The notes: a model not told the origin generated them from the sequence alone. 12,171 nucleotides of DNA from Oscillospiraceae bacterium (GCA_024404215.1 JAKSQI010000035.1:1-12171); one strand, 5' to 3'. Shown: positions 1 to 7,450, counted from the first letter of the stretch. Program-made: numbers and translations.

Positions 1-470
1 CGTGGGTCGCCATTGGCAAGGTGGATAATACCGCAGCGGGTAAAGCCTTCTTTGGCCAAGGCCTTTTGCATCACATAATTATCGTGGTGGGTATCGATAC
101 GCAGATTGGGATTTTGTTCCAGTGCCCACTGAGTAATGACCTTGACTACCCCCTTGCTGCTTCCGTCACTGGCAACCCGATGAACCGTCCCGTAGAATTC
201 CTCATTAAGCCAAGCTCCATCGTCTATAATCCCATAGGTCGGGTCCTCTCCCAGAATATAGGCAAAGGAAAAACGGATGTTCCCTTGCTCTTCCCCAACA
301 AAGAGTACGTCCTTTACGATCAGGGCTTCCAGCCCTTCGCGAGTTACAGCGTCGTCACCGGTCCACTGATGAGGGTTGCCGTGCTGCTCCATGAAAGCTT
401 TGGCCGCATCATAAAGAGTCAGAAGCTCCTCCAGATCCTCAGTTCTGGCTTTTCTGATTTGGATTGACAT
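1..470 (-). CDS. GNAT-family N-acetyltransferase, C-terminus cut by window edge
   Basis: 156 complete codons are visible, starting at ATG 470-468; the stop lies beyond the left edge. The protein reads as a GNAT acyltransferase, which would transfer an acetyl group from acetyl-CoA to an amine. The N-terminus MSIQIRKARTEDLEELLTLY is the usual first strand and helix. The segment HRVASDGSSKGVVK (residues 97-110) fits the acetyl-CoA pyrophosphate loop. RIDTHHDNYVMQKALAKEGF (about 124-143) is the typical GNAT tail preceding a 'GF..CGII' strand. The start lies 2 nt after the stop of the DUF5714 gene, with an AGGA-type ribosome binding site inside that gene's last codons, so the two are probably translationally coupled. 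The substrate cannot be told from sequence. Family call fairly sure; role unknown. Confidence 0.82.
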   Translation of the reverse strand, partial: MSIQIRKARTEDLEELLTLYDAAKAFMEQHGNPHQWTGDDAVTREGLEALIVKDVLFVGEEQGNIRFSFAYILGEDPTYGIIDDGAWLNEEFYGTVHRVASDGSSKGVVKVITQWALEQNPNLRIDTHHDNYVMQKALAKEGFTRCGIIHLANGDP

Positions 471-472
471 AC

Positions 473-1171
473 TTAAGCATCCTTTCTCTTGGGTGAAAAG
501 GGGCAGCGGGCTCCCAGGCACTGATTGTTCCTGCCGGAATATCGGCAGCTCACTTTACCAGTTTCCATCTGCACGCCGAAATGCTCCCGGGCAAAGGCAG
601 CAGCAGCCAAAACAGACAGGAAGGAATCCCGCTTGCAGCAACGGGGCCCCCCTACAGCACCGATACTCTCCAAAGCTTGTGACGGCATTTGATTCGCCAG
701 CCCCCAGGCTTCTCCCGCCAGTGGAGTAGCTTTGGTAAGAATGGATACAAACATGCCGCTGCTGATGCCGGCGCCGCAGGCCCCCCAGAAGCCGCAGGCC
801 CCGCCGGGAACCTCCTTCCCTCGCTTCACTATCTCTGTTAAAGCCGAGGGCAGGTCAACCCTACCGCCCGCATTGTGATAGGCGGTTAGGAGCGCAGCTC
901 CAACCAGCACATGGTGCTCCGGCCCGTGCATATGGCAGAAGGGCATGTCCATCAGCCTTTCCAGCAGCTCAATAGGATTTTTGGACTCTTCCTTCAGGCA
1001 AAAATCCATTATGGCCTCCATGCCGCCGGTATGGCAGGCATTGCAAATATAATGCCCCTGCCGGCAATGGGTTTTACTGTTCTCTTTTTTATGGCAGAGG
1101 GCGCATTCCATCAGGATGTCCTTTTCCAGATACTCCAAGGGTTCCTTGCAGATTAAGCATTCCTCGTTCAT
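473..1171 (-). CDS. Cysteine-rich DUF5714-type protein
   Basis: 232 aa with no signal peptide or membrane segment, so probably cytoplasmic. Function is unknown. It has 16 cysteines. The N-terminal part (about 1-50) looks like a zinc ribbon or Fe-S module: CLIC (5-8), CALC (23-26), then HCRQGHYICNACH (35-47). The middle contains FCHMHGPEHHVLVGAALLTA (about 78-97) and a Cys/Gly-rich stretch GGACGFWGACGAG (124-135), then PRCCKRDS (177-184). The C-terminus carries C209, C218 and C223 in a CRYSGRNNQCLGARCPF block. From memory this pattern matches DUF5714, which is found in anaerobes and archaea and is sometimes linked to radical SAM or methyltransferase genes. The start is supported by AGGAGG 8 nt upstream, which overlaps the end of the peptidase gene (15-nt gap). 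Metal or cluster binding is an inference from the cysteines. Confidence 0.75.
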   Translation of the reverse strand: MNEECLICKEPLEYLEKDILMECALCHKKENSKTHCRQGHYICNACHTGGMEAIMDFCLKEESKNPIELLERLMDMPFCHMHGPEHHVLVGAALLTAYHNAGGRVDLPSALTEIVKRGKEVPGGACGFWGACGAGISSGMFVSILTKATPLAGEAWGLANQMPSQALESIGAVGGPRCCKRDSFLSVLAAAAFAREHFGVQMETGKVSCRYSGRNNQCLGARCPFSPKRKDA

Positions 1172-1186
1172 ACATCTTTCCTCCTG

Positions 1187-2221
1187 TTACATGGGGTTGT
1201 CTTTTTCTTCAGTCAGCCCGGCCTCCGCTGCTTGCTCCCTACGCCTTTGAAGAAGAGCACCCAACGTCAAAAGGCCTATTATCAAAATCAGACCGCCAAT
1301 GCTTATGACCAGCAATCCCTTTCCCCCGTCCTGTTTCCGGACGGCCGTTGCTTCTTCCGGTTGCTCTTCCCCTTGAAGATAACGCCGGTTCAGGACATCC
1401 GCCATCTCCTTTATGGAATTCTCCTGCAAGGGATTGCTCATGCCAACCTTTTTCACAGCTGTCAAGAAGCCTGTATCTGCCGGCAGGGCCGTCAGCTTCA
1501 GATAGGTTTCAATAGCCCCTTCCCGGTCCTTCAGGGATTCGGTATACAGTTCCAGCGCTGTCATGGCCGACACGGAATAACTGATATAATAGAAGGGCGA
1601 TTCAAAGTTGTGACTGATTTCTGTCCAGATTTCACCATCGTTGCCATCATAGCCATATTCCACGGAAACCTGTTGAAAAAGCTCCCGGAGACCATCCGGG
1701 CTTGGATTTTCTTCCTCAAACGCCAGCTCCAGAAATTCATCGTAAAGGCATCCCTCAATGACACTGTCCAGCATGGACCAGATGGTATAGCGGCAGAAAT
1801 CCTCCTCATATTCTTCCCCTACCATATCCTCCGCATACTCCAAAAAGAGAAGCTCCAGCCCTTGAGAGTGGACCTCGCTAAGGTCATAGTCTGAATAATC
1901 ATACAGATAGTGTCCGGCATGATGATACATCTGATTAAAGTGTCCAAACTCATGAATGGCGTTGGTGTAGTCCTCTGCGTCTCCATAGGCCAAGCTGAAA
2001 AGGAAGGGCACACCATAGCTGTAAAGATTGGTGGTATAGCCTATGTCTGCCCGGTTTGCCCCTCTGTCCAAATCATAAAGCCCGTAGTCCAGCATACAGC
2101 GCAGGGCCGGCATCAGCTCCGGCGCCAGGTCTTCCATATGACTCTCCAGAAAATCCAGAATCTGCTGGCTTTCCGGTCCCTGCTGCTGCCAGAGCTCATA
2201 GTAGCTATCGGATTCCAGCAT
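1187..2221 (-). CDS. C-terminal catalytic half of M3-family zinc peptidase, with membrane anchor
   Basis: 344 aa from the first ATG after the internal stop. HEFGH (residues 90-94) is the HExxH zinc motif of metallopeptidases. E116 in LSEVHSQGLELL matches the third zinc ligand of M3 peptidases, about 22 residues after the second His. FYYISYSVSAMTALELY (about 210-226) matches the conserved M3 'FYYI.Y' substrate-binding segment. A hydrophobic span at about 303-324, followed by QRRREQ, predicts a C-terminal membrane anchor with a cytoplasmic tail; with the signal peptide of the upstream half, the catalytic domain would face outward. No good ribosome binding site precedes ATG 2221, so this piece is unlikely to be made alone efficiently. 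If made, it would lack a signal peptide and the N-terminal M3 domain. Confidence 0.75.
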   Translation of the reverse strand: MLESDSYYELWQQQGPESQQILDFLESHMEDLAPELMPALRCMLDYGLYDLDRGANRADIGYTTNLYSYGVPFLFSLAYGDAEDYTNAIHEFGHFNQMYHHAGHYLYDYSDYDLSEVHSQGLELLFLEYAEDMVGEEYEEDFCRYTIWSMLDSVIEGCLYDEFLELAFEEENPSPDGLRELFQQVSVEYGYDGNDGEIWTEISHNFESPFYYISYSVSAMTALELYTESLKDREGAIETYLKLTALPADTGFLTAVKKVGMSNPLQENSIKEMADVLNRRYLQGEEQPEEATAVRKQDGGKGLLVISIGGLILIIGLLTLGALLQRRREQAAEAGLTEEKDNPM

Positions 2222-2254
2222 AAGCTCTGTCAGCTCTGCTGCTAGTGGAATCTT

Positions 2255-2968
2255 TTAGGCTTTCTCATTCTCTCGGTATTTTATGACATCTTCCGGGGCA
2301 TACTCCCGGTAGTAAATGCCGTCATAGGCATAGTCCCGATAGCTATCGTAGCCATAGTCCTCCGCCTGATATTTCCATTCCGCCAGCAGTAGGATGAAAA
2401 GCTCCGCCAGCTCTTCATAGGTCCGGCTTTCGGAACTTCCGTACTCCTGAACCATCTCGCTTTCCCGCTGATAGGATGCTGCTTCCTCTTCCGTCATACC
2501 CTCATAGCCCTGAAAGGAGAAGGCTGTTGTTCCGATTTCGCGAACCAAAACGGAAGCGTATGCCGAATCCATGAGGTCTGCCAAAGCCAGATAAACCTTA
2601 TCCAGGTCCAGCCGGAATGCACAGTCAAGAGCCAGCGCCCCCAGGGCAGCCTCCTGGTCTGTAACATCCCGGTAGTAGGCAATCTCTGCCAGATTGTATT
2701 TAGTATCTGTTTCATCCAAAGCCGCCAGCAAATCATGATAGCAGGCCTGAACCGCGTCCTTGTTATTCTCCTCCCGGCAGGCCAGGGAAAGGGCCTCCGC
2801 TGCCTTCTCTACGCGGCTGTCGTCATAATCCCGCCAGCTCATGTCCCGATAGGCAATCGGGCTGTGATCCTCCTCCCTGTCTTCATAACGGCTCACAGCC
2901 AAAGCGGCAGGCTGCAGCAGACCAAGAGTTAAAAGCAAGGCCAAAAGCAGAGTTATTCTCTTTTTCAT
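2255..2968 (-). CDS. N-terminal half of M3-family peptidase, with signal peptide
   Basis: 237 aa ending at the internal TAA. The N-terminus MKKRITLLLALLLTLGLL followed by AALA is a classic signal peptide, with cleavage probably after ALA near residue 24. The rest is a Tyr/Glu/Asp-rich helical domain resembling the N-terminal lobe of M3 peptidases (for example AEIAYYRDVTDQEAALGALA, and YQAEDYGYDSYRDYAYD near the end). It has no zinc site, so this product is not a protease by itself. The start is supported by AGAGGTGAT about 6 nt upstream and by a TTGTCA-17-TACAAT promoter. It continues in the same frame into the catalytic half. It is first in an operon with the DUF5714 and GNAT genes. Confidence 0.75.
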   Translation of the reverse strand: MKKRITLLLALLLTLGLLQPAALAVSRYEDREEDHSPIAYRDMSWRDYDDSRVEKAAEALSLACREENNKDAVQACYHDLLAALDETDTKYNLAEIAYYRDVTDQEAALGALALDCAFRLDLDKVYLALADLMDSAYASVLVREIGTTAFSFQGYEGMTEEEAASYQRESEMVQEYGSSESRTYEELAELFILLLAEWKYQAEDYGYDSYRDYAYDGIYYREYAPEDVIKYRENEKA

Positions 2969-3003
2969 GTCATCACCTCTTGCGGCGTTTACTCTTGAAT
3001 GTC

Positions 3004-3032
3004 ATTGTAGCTGACTTTGCTCCGCTTGACAA
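3004..3032 (-). promoter_or_regulatory. Sigma-A promoter for the peptidase-DUF5714-GNAT operon
   Basis: On the minus strand, TTGTCA (3032-3027) and TACAAT (3009-3004) are separated by exactly 17 nt, close to the housekeeping consensus. It lies 35 nt upstream of the peptidase start codon, leaving room for a short leader with the ribosome binding site. Confidence 0.75.
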
Positions 3033-3052
3033 GAAGAAGTCCATATCCAGAG

Positions 3053-3078
3053 GCAAAAAGCCAAACAGGGCTTTTTGC
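3053..3078. repeat. 10-bp perfect inverted repeat between divergent promoters
   Basis: GCAAAAAGCC (3053-3062) and GGCTTTTTGC (3069-3078) are perfect inverted copies around AAACAG. The palindrome sits 20 bp upstream of the minus-strand -35 box and 41 bp upstream of the plus-strand -35 box. It could be an operator or a weak bidirectional hairpin with A/T tracts. The remainder of this 206-bp intergenic region holds the two promoters and nothing else I can recognise. Confidence 0.45.
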
Positions 3079-3119
3079 AGGAAAGTTTACTTCATCTTGC
3101 ATTTTTGAGTTGGAAGCCC

Positions 3120-3148
3120 TTGCCCAGAGCGCCCTTTTCTGCTACAAT
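3120..3148 (+). promoter_or_regulatory. Sigma-A promoter for the rsmE-led operon
   Basis: TTGCCC (3120-3125) and TACAAT (3143-3148) are 17 nt apart, 26 nt before the rsmE start codon. The -10 box is identical to that of the divergent promoter. The -35 box is weaker. Confidence 0.65.
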
Positions 3149-3174
3149 GAACGGGTCAAAAAGGGAGTGAATGC

Positions 3175-3909
3175 ATGGCAAGATTTTTTGTAACCGCCTC
3201 CAATATTTTCGGCGGCATAGCTTATCTCAGCAGCAGTGATGCCGAGCACATCAAGGCTCTGCGCATCCGTAACGGTGAAACCTTTACCGTCTGCGATGGA
3301 AACGGAACCGATTACAGCTGCGTACTGACAAAAATGGATAAAGAAGGTGCCGAGGCTGAGGTTCTCAGTACAGCCCCTTCCGTTGGCGAGCCTACCGTTA
3401 AGGCTACGGTTTATGTGGCCTTCTCCAAAGGTGATAAGCTGGAGCATGTGGTTCAGAAATCTGTGGAGCTGGGGGCTGTCCAGATTGTCCTCTTCCCTTC
3501 CCGTCGCTGTGTCGCCCGTCCGGAGGGTTCCTCTTTGGCCAAGCGCATGGTTCGCCTCTCCCGTATAGCCGAAGAGGCCGCCAAGCAGTGCGGACGGGGC
3601 ATTGTTCCTACCGTTACCTCGGTCAGCTCCTTTGCCGCCGCCGCTGAAATGGCCGCCGCCGCTGACTTAGCCCTTTTCTGCTATGAGGACGAAACAGAGC
3701 TCAGCCTGAAAGCAGCCATGGAGAGCCGTTTGGAAGCCAAAACGGTTTCCATTCTCGCCGGTCCCGAGGGTGGTTTTGACAATAAAGAGGCTCTGCTGGC
3801 CAAGGAGACGGGCATGCTTTCTGTTACCATGGGCAGCCGTATTCTGCGCTGCGAGACAGCGCCCTTGGTTGCCTTGACCTCCGTTATGTTTGCCTCCGGA
3901 AATCTGTAA
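3175..3909 (+). CDS. rsmE: 16S rRNA (uracil(1498)-N3)-methyltransferase RsmE
   Basis: 244 aa, the normal length for RsmE, the SPOUT methyltransferase that puts N3-methyl on U1498 of 16S rRNA in the 30S subunit using S-adenosylmethionine. The N-terminal PUA-like domain begins MARFFVTAS and includes HIKALRIRNGE (25-35). The SPOUT domain contains KGDKLEHVVQKSVELG (85-100), EEAAKQCGR (133-141), the knot motif LAGPEGGF (194-201), and GSRILRCETA (220-229), which are the family signatures. The start is chosen at ATG 3175 with AAGGGAG 7 nt upstream; an out-of-frame ATG at 3171 is ignored. It is the first gene after the plus-strand promoter, 52 nt before the hydratase gene. No oddities. Confidence 0.96.
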   Translation: MARFFVTASNIFGGIAYLSSSDAEHIKALRIRNGETFTVCDGNGTDYSCVLTKMDKEGAEAEVLSTAPSVGEPTVKATVYVAFSKGDKLEHVVQKSVELGAVQIVLFPSRRCVARPEGSSLAKRMVRLSRIAEEAAKQCGRGIVPTVTSVSSFAAAAEMAAAADLALFCYEDETELSLKAAMESRLEAKTVSILAGPEGGFDNKEALLAKETGMLSVTMGSRILRCETAPLVALTSVMFASGNL

Positions 3910-3914
3910 ACAAT

Positions 3915-3932
3915 CCGTCCCGTTCGGGACGG
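3915..3932 (+). other. Intercistronic hairpin between rsmE and the hydratase gene
   Basis: CCGTCCC (3915-3921) and GGGACGG (3926-3932) form a perfect 7-bp GC-rich stem closed by GTTC. No T-tract follows, so it is not a standard terminator. It may act as a partial terminator or an RNA-processing or stability element ahead of the downstream ribosome binding site at 3951. Confidence 0.5.
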
Positions 3933-3961
3933 CATCCCTGAAAAAGAAAGAGGAGACCTAT

Positions 3962-6196
3962 ATGCTGGATAAAATGATTCAAAAGGACACCTGCGGCGCT
4001 GTTATTGTAAACGGCTCCCCTGTCCGTGCAGACGCGGTTCAGCCTGCCGGCCGTGAAAAAACTCTGGCCTACCGTATTCTACGTGCCCATGATTCCCCCA
4101 AGGGCGATGGTCTGATGCACATCACCTTTGACGCCATGGTCAGCCATGACATTACCTATGTCGGCATCATTCAAACGGCTCGTGCATCCGGCATGACGGA
4201 ATTTCCTCTGCCCTATGCACTGACCAACTGCCACAACAGCCTTTGTGCCGTAGGCGGTACCATCAACCAGGATGACCACGCCTTCGGTTTGTCCGCCGCC
4301 AAGAAATATGGCGGTATCTTCGTCCCCCCAAACCAGGCCGTCATTCACCAGTACGCCCGTGAAAAATTTGCCGGCTGCGGCAAAATGGTTTTGGGCAGCG
4401 ACAGCCACACCCGCTACGGTTGCTACGGTACCCTGGGTGTAGGCGAAGGCGGCGGTGAGCTTGCCAAGCAGCTGCTGAAAAACACCTGGGATATTGAACC
4501 CCCTGAGGTTGTTCTGGTATGGCTTACCGGTAAGGTTCCCCACGGCATCGGCCCCCATGATGTTGCCATTGCTTTGGTAGGTGCCACCTTCCCCGGCGGC
4601 TGGGTCAAAAACCGGGTGCTGGAATTTGCCGGTCCCGGTGTAAAGAATCTGAGCATGGATTTCCGCATTGGCGTTGACGTTATGACCACGGAAACCAGCT
4701 GTCTGACCTCCGTTTGGGAAACCGACGAAACCGTAGAAGACTACTACCGCACCATTGGCCGTCCCGAGGCTTATTCAAAAATGGCTTTGGAGGAGGGCGC
4801 TTATTATGACCGGGTAGTCACCATTGACCTCTCAGCTATGGAAGCCATGATTGCCCTGCCCTTCCATCCCAGCAACGCCTATACCATTCATGAGCTTCAG
4901 GCTGACCCGGAGCGTATCCTCCGAGAAACCGCCGAAGCCTGCAACGCTTCCCTGGGTGGTCAGGTCACCATGGATCTGCAGCATATTATCGATTCTCAGG
5001 GCCGGGTAACCTGTGACCAAGGCGTTATTGTAGGCTGCTCCGGCGGCATGTACGAAAATCTCCGTGAAGCTGCCGCCATTTTGAAGGGCAAGAGTATTGG
5101 CAATGGCTACTTTGAAATGTCTGCCTATCCTTCCTCTGCCCCCATCAGCCGTGCTATCACCCGTGACGGCACTGCCGAAACCCTGATGGATGCCGGCGTT
5201 CTGATGAAGTCTGCCTTCTGCGGCCCCTGCTTCGGTGCCGGTGATACCCCTGCCCATAACAGTCTTTCCATCCGTCATGCTACCCGCAACTTCGCTAACC
5301 GAGAAGGCAGCAAGCCAGCCAACGGCCAAATTGCTGCCGTTGCCCTGATGGATGCCCGCAGCATCGCTGCTACCGCTGCCAACGGCGGCGTTCTGACCGC
5401 CGCTACCGATGTAGACTATACCGTAGAACCCAAAGCCTACGAATACGACGGCGGCATTTACGAGAAGCGCTGCTATAATGGCTGGGGCCATCCCTGTCCG
5501 GAGGAGCCCCTGCGTTTCGGCCCCAATATCACCGATTGGCCCACCATGCCGGAAATGCAGGAGAACATGCTGGTCCGTCTGACTGCTGTCATCCACGATC
5601 CTGTCACCACCACCGATGAGCTCATCCCCAGCGGTGAGACCTCTTCTTATCGTTCCAACCCCATTGCCCTCAGCGAATTTGCTCTGTCTCGCCGCGTTCC
5701 TTCCTACGTAGGTGACAGCAAGCAGGTGCGGGATCGTTTGGGTGATGTACCGGAGGCTTTGGCCGCTACTCTAAAGGCTCTGAATCGGGATGACAGCAAC
5801 CTGTCAGTCGGTTCCTGTGTCTTCTCCCGTAAGCCCGGTGACGGCTCTGCCCGCGAACAGGCAGCCAGCTGCCAGAAGGTTCTGGGTGGCTTTGCCAACA
5901 TCTGCTATGAATATGCCACCAAACGCTATCGCTCCAACTGCATCAACTGGGGTCTGGTTCCCTTCACCCTCCCGGAGGGCAGCGAATTTGATTTGCAGAC
6001 CTATGACTGGGTTTATATCCCCGGTCTGAAAAGCGGTATTCTCTCCGGCAAGCAGGAATTTGAAGCCAAGGCCATCAAGGCAGATGGCAGTGTATCTGAC
6101 CTGAAGCTGCTCTGCAAAGGCCTCAGCGAGGAGGAACGCATTATCCTGACCCGTGGCTGTCTGATTAACTACTATGCTGCCGGCGGAAAAGCCTGA
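3962..6196 (+). CDS. Aconitase-superfamily hydratase (YbhJ-like), probable aconitate hydratase
   Basis: 744 aa from ATG 3962, which has AGGAG 6 nt upstream; an in-frame upstream extension would run back into rsmE and is rejected. It belongs to the aconitase [4Fe-4S] hydro-lyase superfamily. GSDSHTRYGCYGTLGVGEGG (145-164) is an aconitase signature. Three cluster cysteines are visible: C359 in GCSGG, and C420 and C423 in CGPCFG. The C-terminal swivel domain carries GDGSAREQAA (626-635), which matches aconitase GEGSSREHAA; by pattern the catalytic Ser and the substrate Arg are kept while the second Ser is Ala. RSNCINWGLVPF (657-668) follows. The closest remembered type is E. coli YbhJ, a divergent aconitase of unproven substrate. 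The next gene is isocitrate dehydrogenase, 34 nt away, so citrate to isocitrate is the likely reaction. Homoaconitate-type or other hydration is not excluded. Confidence 0.85.
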   Translation: MLDKMIQKDTCGAVIVNGSPVRADAVQPAGREKTLAYRILRAHDSPKGDGLMHITFDAMVSHDITYVGIIQTARASGMTEFPLPYALTNCHNSLCAVGGTINQDDHAFGLSAAKKYGGIFVPPNQAVIHQYAREKFAGCGKMVLGSDSHTRYGCYGTLGVGEGGGELAKQLLKNTWDIEPPEVVLVWLTGKVPHGIGPHDVAIALVGATFPGGWVKNRVLEFAGPGVKNLSMDFRIGVDVMTTETSCLTSVWETDETVEDYYRTIGRPEAYSKMALEEGAYYDRVVTIDLSAMEAMIALPFHPSNAYTIHELQADPERILRETAEACNASLGGQVTMDLQHIIDSQGRVTCDQGVIVGCSGGMYENLREAAAILKGKSIGNGYFEMSAYPSSAPISRAITRDGTAETLMDAGVLMKSAFCGPCFGAGDTPAHNSLSIRHATRNFANREGSKPANGQIAAVALMDARSIAATAANGGVLTAATDVDYTVEPKAYEYDGGIYEKRCYNGWGHPCPEEPLRFGPNITDWPTMPEMQENMLVRLTAVIHDPVTTTDELIPSGETSSYRSNPIALSEFALSRRVPSYVGDSKQVRDRLGDVPEALAATLKALNRDDSNLSVGSCVFSRKPGDGSAREQAASCQKVLGGFANICYEYATKRYRSNCINWGLVPFTLPEGSEFDLQTYDWVYIPGLKSGILSGKQEFEAKAIKADGSVSDLKLLCKGLSEEERIILTRGCLINYYAAGGKA

Positions 6197-6230
6197 TTTC
6201 TGTCCCATACTTTTACAAAGGAGCCCGAAC

Positions 6231-7442
6231 ATGGAAAAAATACAGATGACAACGCCGCTGGTTGAAATGGACGGCGACGAAATGACCCGCATCCTCTGGG
6301 CCATGATTAAAGACAAGCTGATTCTTCCCTTTGTGGATTTGAAAACCGAGTATTATGACTTGGGCTTGCTTAACCGCAACGCCACCAAGGATCAGGTTAC
6401 TGTAGACGCCGCCAACGCCAATAAAAAATACGGTGTTGCTGTCAAGTGTGCCACTATCACTCCCAACCGTCAGCGCATGGAGGAGTACCCCGAGCTGACC
6501 GAAATGTGGAAAAGCCCCAACGGCACCATCCGTGCCATTATGGACGGCACCGTATTCCGCGCCCCCATTCTCATTGACAGCATCCATCCGGTTGTAAAAA
6601 ACTGGCAGGAGCCCATTACCATCGCCCGTCACGCCTACGGCGATGCCTACCGCGGCGGGGAAATGAAACCCGATGCCCCCGGCGAGGCCGTTTTAACCTT
6701 CAAAGGCGACGATGGAAACGTGGAAACTCTGTCCGTTCAGCGTGTGGAGGGCGGTGCCATCTGGCAGGGCAGCCACAACAAGGACAAGAGCATCCGCAGC
6801 TTTGCCCGCAGCTGCTTCCAGTATGCTCTGGATACTAGGCAGGACCTTTGGTTCTCCACCAAGGACACCATCAGCAAGGTTTATGACGGCCGCTTTAAGC
6901 AGATTTTTGAGGAAGAATTTGAAGCCTATCGGGCACAGTTTGAGGCTCTCGGCATCACCTACTTCTATACACTGATTGACGATGCCGTGGCCCGTGTCAT
7001 CCGCAGTAAGGGCGGTTTTATCTGGGCCTGCAAAAACTACGACGGCGATGTCATGAGTGACATGGTAAGCACCGCCTTCGGCAGCTTAGCCATGATGACC
7101 AGCGTTTTGGTTTCCCCGGACGGCAATTACGAATACGAGGCCGCCCACGGAACCGTTACCCGTCACTATTATAAATACCTGAAGGGCGAGGAAACCTCTA
7201 CCAATCCCATGGCAACCATTTTTGCCTGGTCCGGTGCTCTGCGCAAGAGGGGAGAAAAGGATGGACTCCCCGCCCTCTGCGCCTTCGGCGACAAGCTGGA
7301 GCAGGCCTGCTATGACACACTCAACGCCGGCTACATGACCAAAGACCTGACAGGGCTGGTAGACGAGGGTGTTTCCGTTACCCCCGTTAACAGTGCAGAT
7401 TTCCTGGATCGCATTGCCAGCCGCCTGCAGGAGCTTCTGTAA
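6231..7442 (+). CDS. icd: NADP-dependent isocitrate dehydrogenase, eukaryotic-type homodimeric
   Basis: 403 aa. It oxidatively decarboxylates isocitrate to 2-oxoglutarate with NADP+, in the cytosol. The N-terminus carries VEMDGDEMTRILWAMIKDKL (11-30), diagnostic of the eukaryotic-like (IDH1/2-type) class and unlike E. coli Icd. Substrate and catalytic elements are SPNGTIR (95-101), RHAYGDAY with R133 and Y140, and K211 in STKDT. Mg/Mn ligands match D250, D273 and D277 in LIDD and NYDGDVMSD. HGTVTRHYYKY (306-316) contains the Arg-His pair that reads the NADP 2'-phosphate in this class, so NADP is preferred over NAD. The start at ATG 6231 has AAAGGAG 7 nt upstream; the longer in-frame extension overlaps the hydratase gene and has no such site. 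It pairs with the hydratase for the oxidative TCA branch. The length is normal and all key residues are present. Confidence 0.95.
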   Translation: MEKIQMTTPLVEMDGDEMTRILWAMIKDKLILPFVDLKTEYYDLGLLNRNATKDQVTVDAANANKKYGVAVKCATITPNRQRMEEYPELTEMWKSPNGTIRAIMDGTVFRAPILIDSIHPVVKNWQEPITIARHAYGDAYRGGEMKPDAPGEAVLTFKGDDGNVETLSVQRVEGGAIWQGSHNKDKSIRSFARSCFQYALDTRQDLWFSTKDTISKVYDGRFKQIFEEEFEAYRAQFEALGITYFYTLIDDAVARVIRSKGGFIWACKNYDGDVMSDMVSTAFGSLAMMTSVLVSPDGNYEYEAAHGTVTRHYYKYLKGEETSTNPMATIFAWSGALRKRGEKDGLPALCAFGDKLEQACYDTLNAGYMTKDLTGLVDEGVSVTPVNSADFLDRIASRLQELL

Positions 7443-7450
7443 GCTTCCCC

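Larger units (their letters stand above)
1187..2968 (-). pseudogene. M3-family zinc peptidase interrupted by an in-frame TAA
   Basis: Read as one frame, this is 593 codons plus a terminal stop, broken only by TAA at 2255-2257 (codon 238). Both halves are in the same frame, so this is a nonsense change and not a frameshift. The composite protein would be a complete secreted or membrane oligoendopeptidase-like M3 peptidase: signal peptide, helical N-terminal domain, HEFGH zinc site, C-terminal membrane anchor. Codons just after the stop (KIPLAAEL) continue the 'K.Y.VPL' segment that precedes the catalytic domain in M3 proteins, so the lost residue may have been Tyr (TAT or TAC); Gln (CAA) is another one-base option. 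It could be a recent pseudogene, a sequencing error, or read-through. The flanking frame is otherwise undamaged, so any inactivation is recent. Confidence 0.7.

Noticed and set aside
21..467. 148-codon open frame on the plus strand
   Set aside because: It is antisense to the GNAT gene, whose minus-strand translation matches a protein family; the plus product matches nothing and has no ribosome binding site.
1232..1894. 220-codon plus-strand open frame
   Set aside because: It is antisense to the catalytic half of the M3 peptidase, which carries HEFGH; no start signal or recognisable protein features.
2222..2257. Stop-codon recoding by selenocysteine or pyrrolysine in the M3 peptidase
   Set aside because: The codon is TAA, not TGA or TAG, and no SECIS-like or PYLIS-like hairpin directly follows it.
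2222..2257. Frameshift between the two M3 halves
   Set aside because: Both halves are in the same reading phase; only the stop codon separates them.
2969..3174. Riboswitch or T-box in the divergent intergenic region
   Set aside because: Leaders after both promoters are under 40 nt, too short for a known riboswitch or T-box.
4832..5596. 254-codon minus-strand open frame
   Set aside because: It is a shadow of the aconitase-family gene in Ala/Gly-rich sequence; no ribosome binding site or family match.
5804..6316. 170-codon minus-strand open frame spanning the hydratase-icd junction
   Set aside because: It is antisense to two well-supported genes and crosses their intergenic ribosome binding site.
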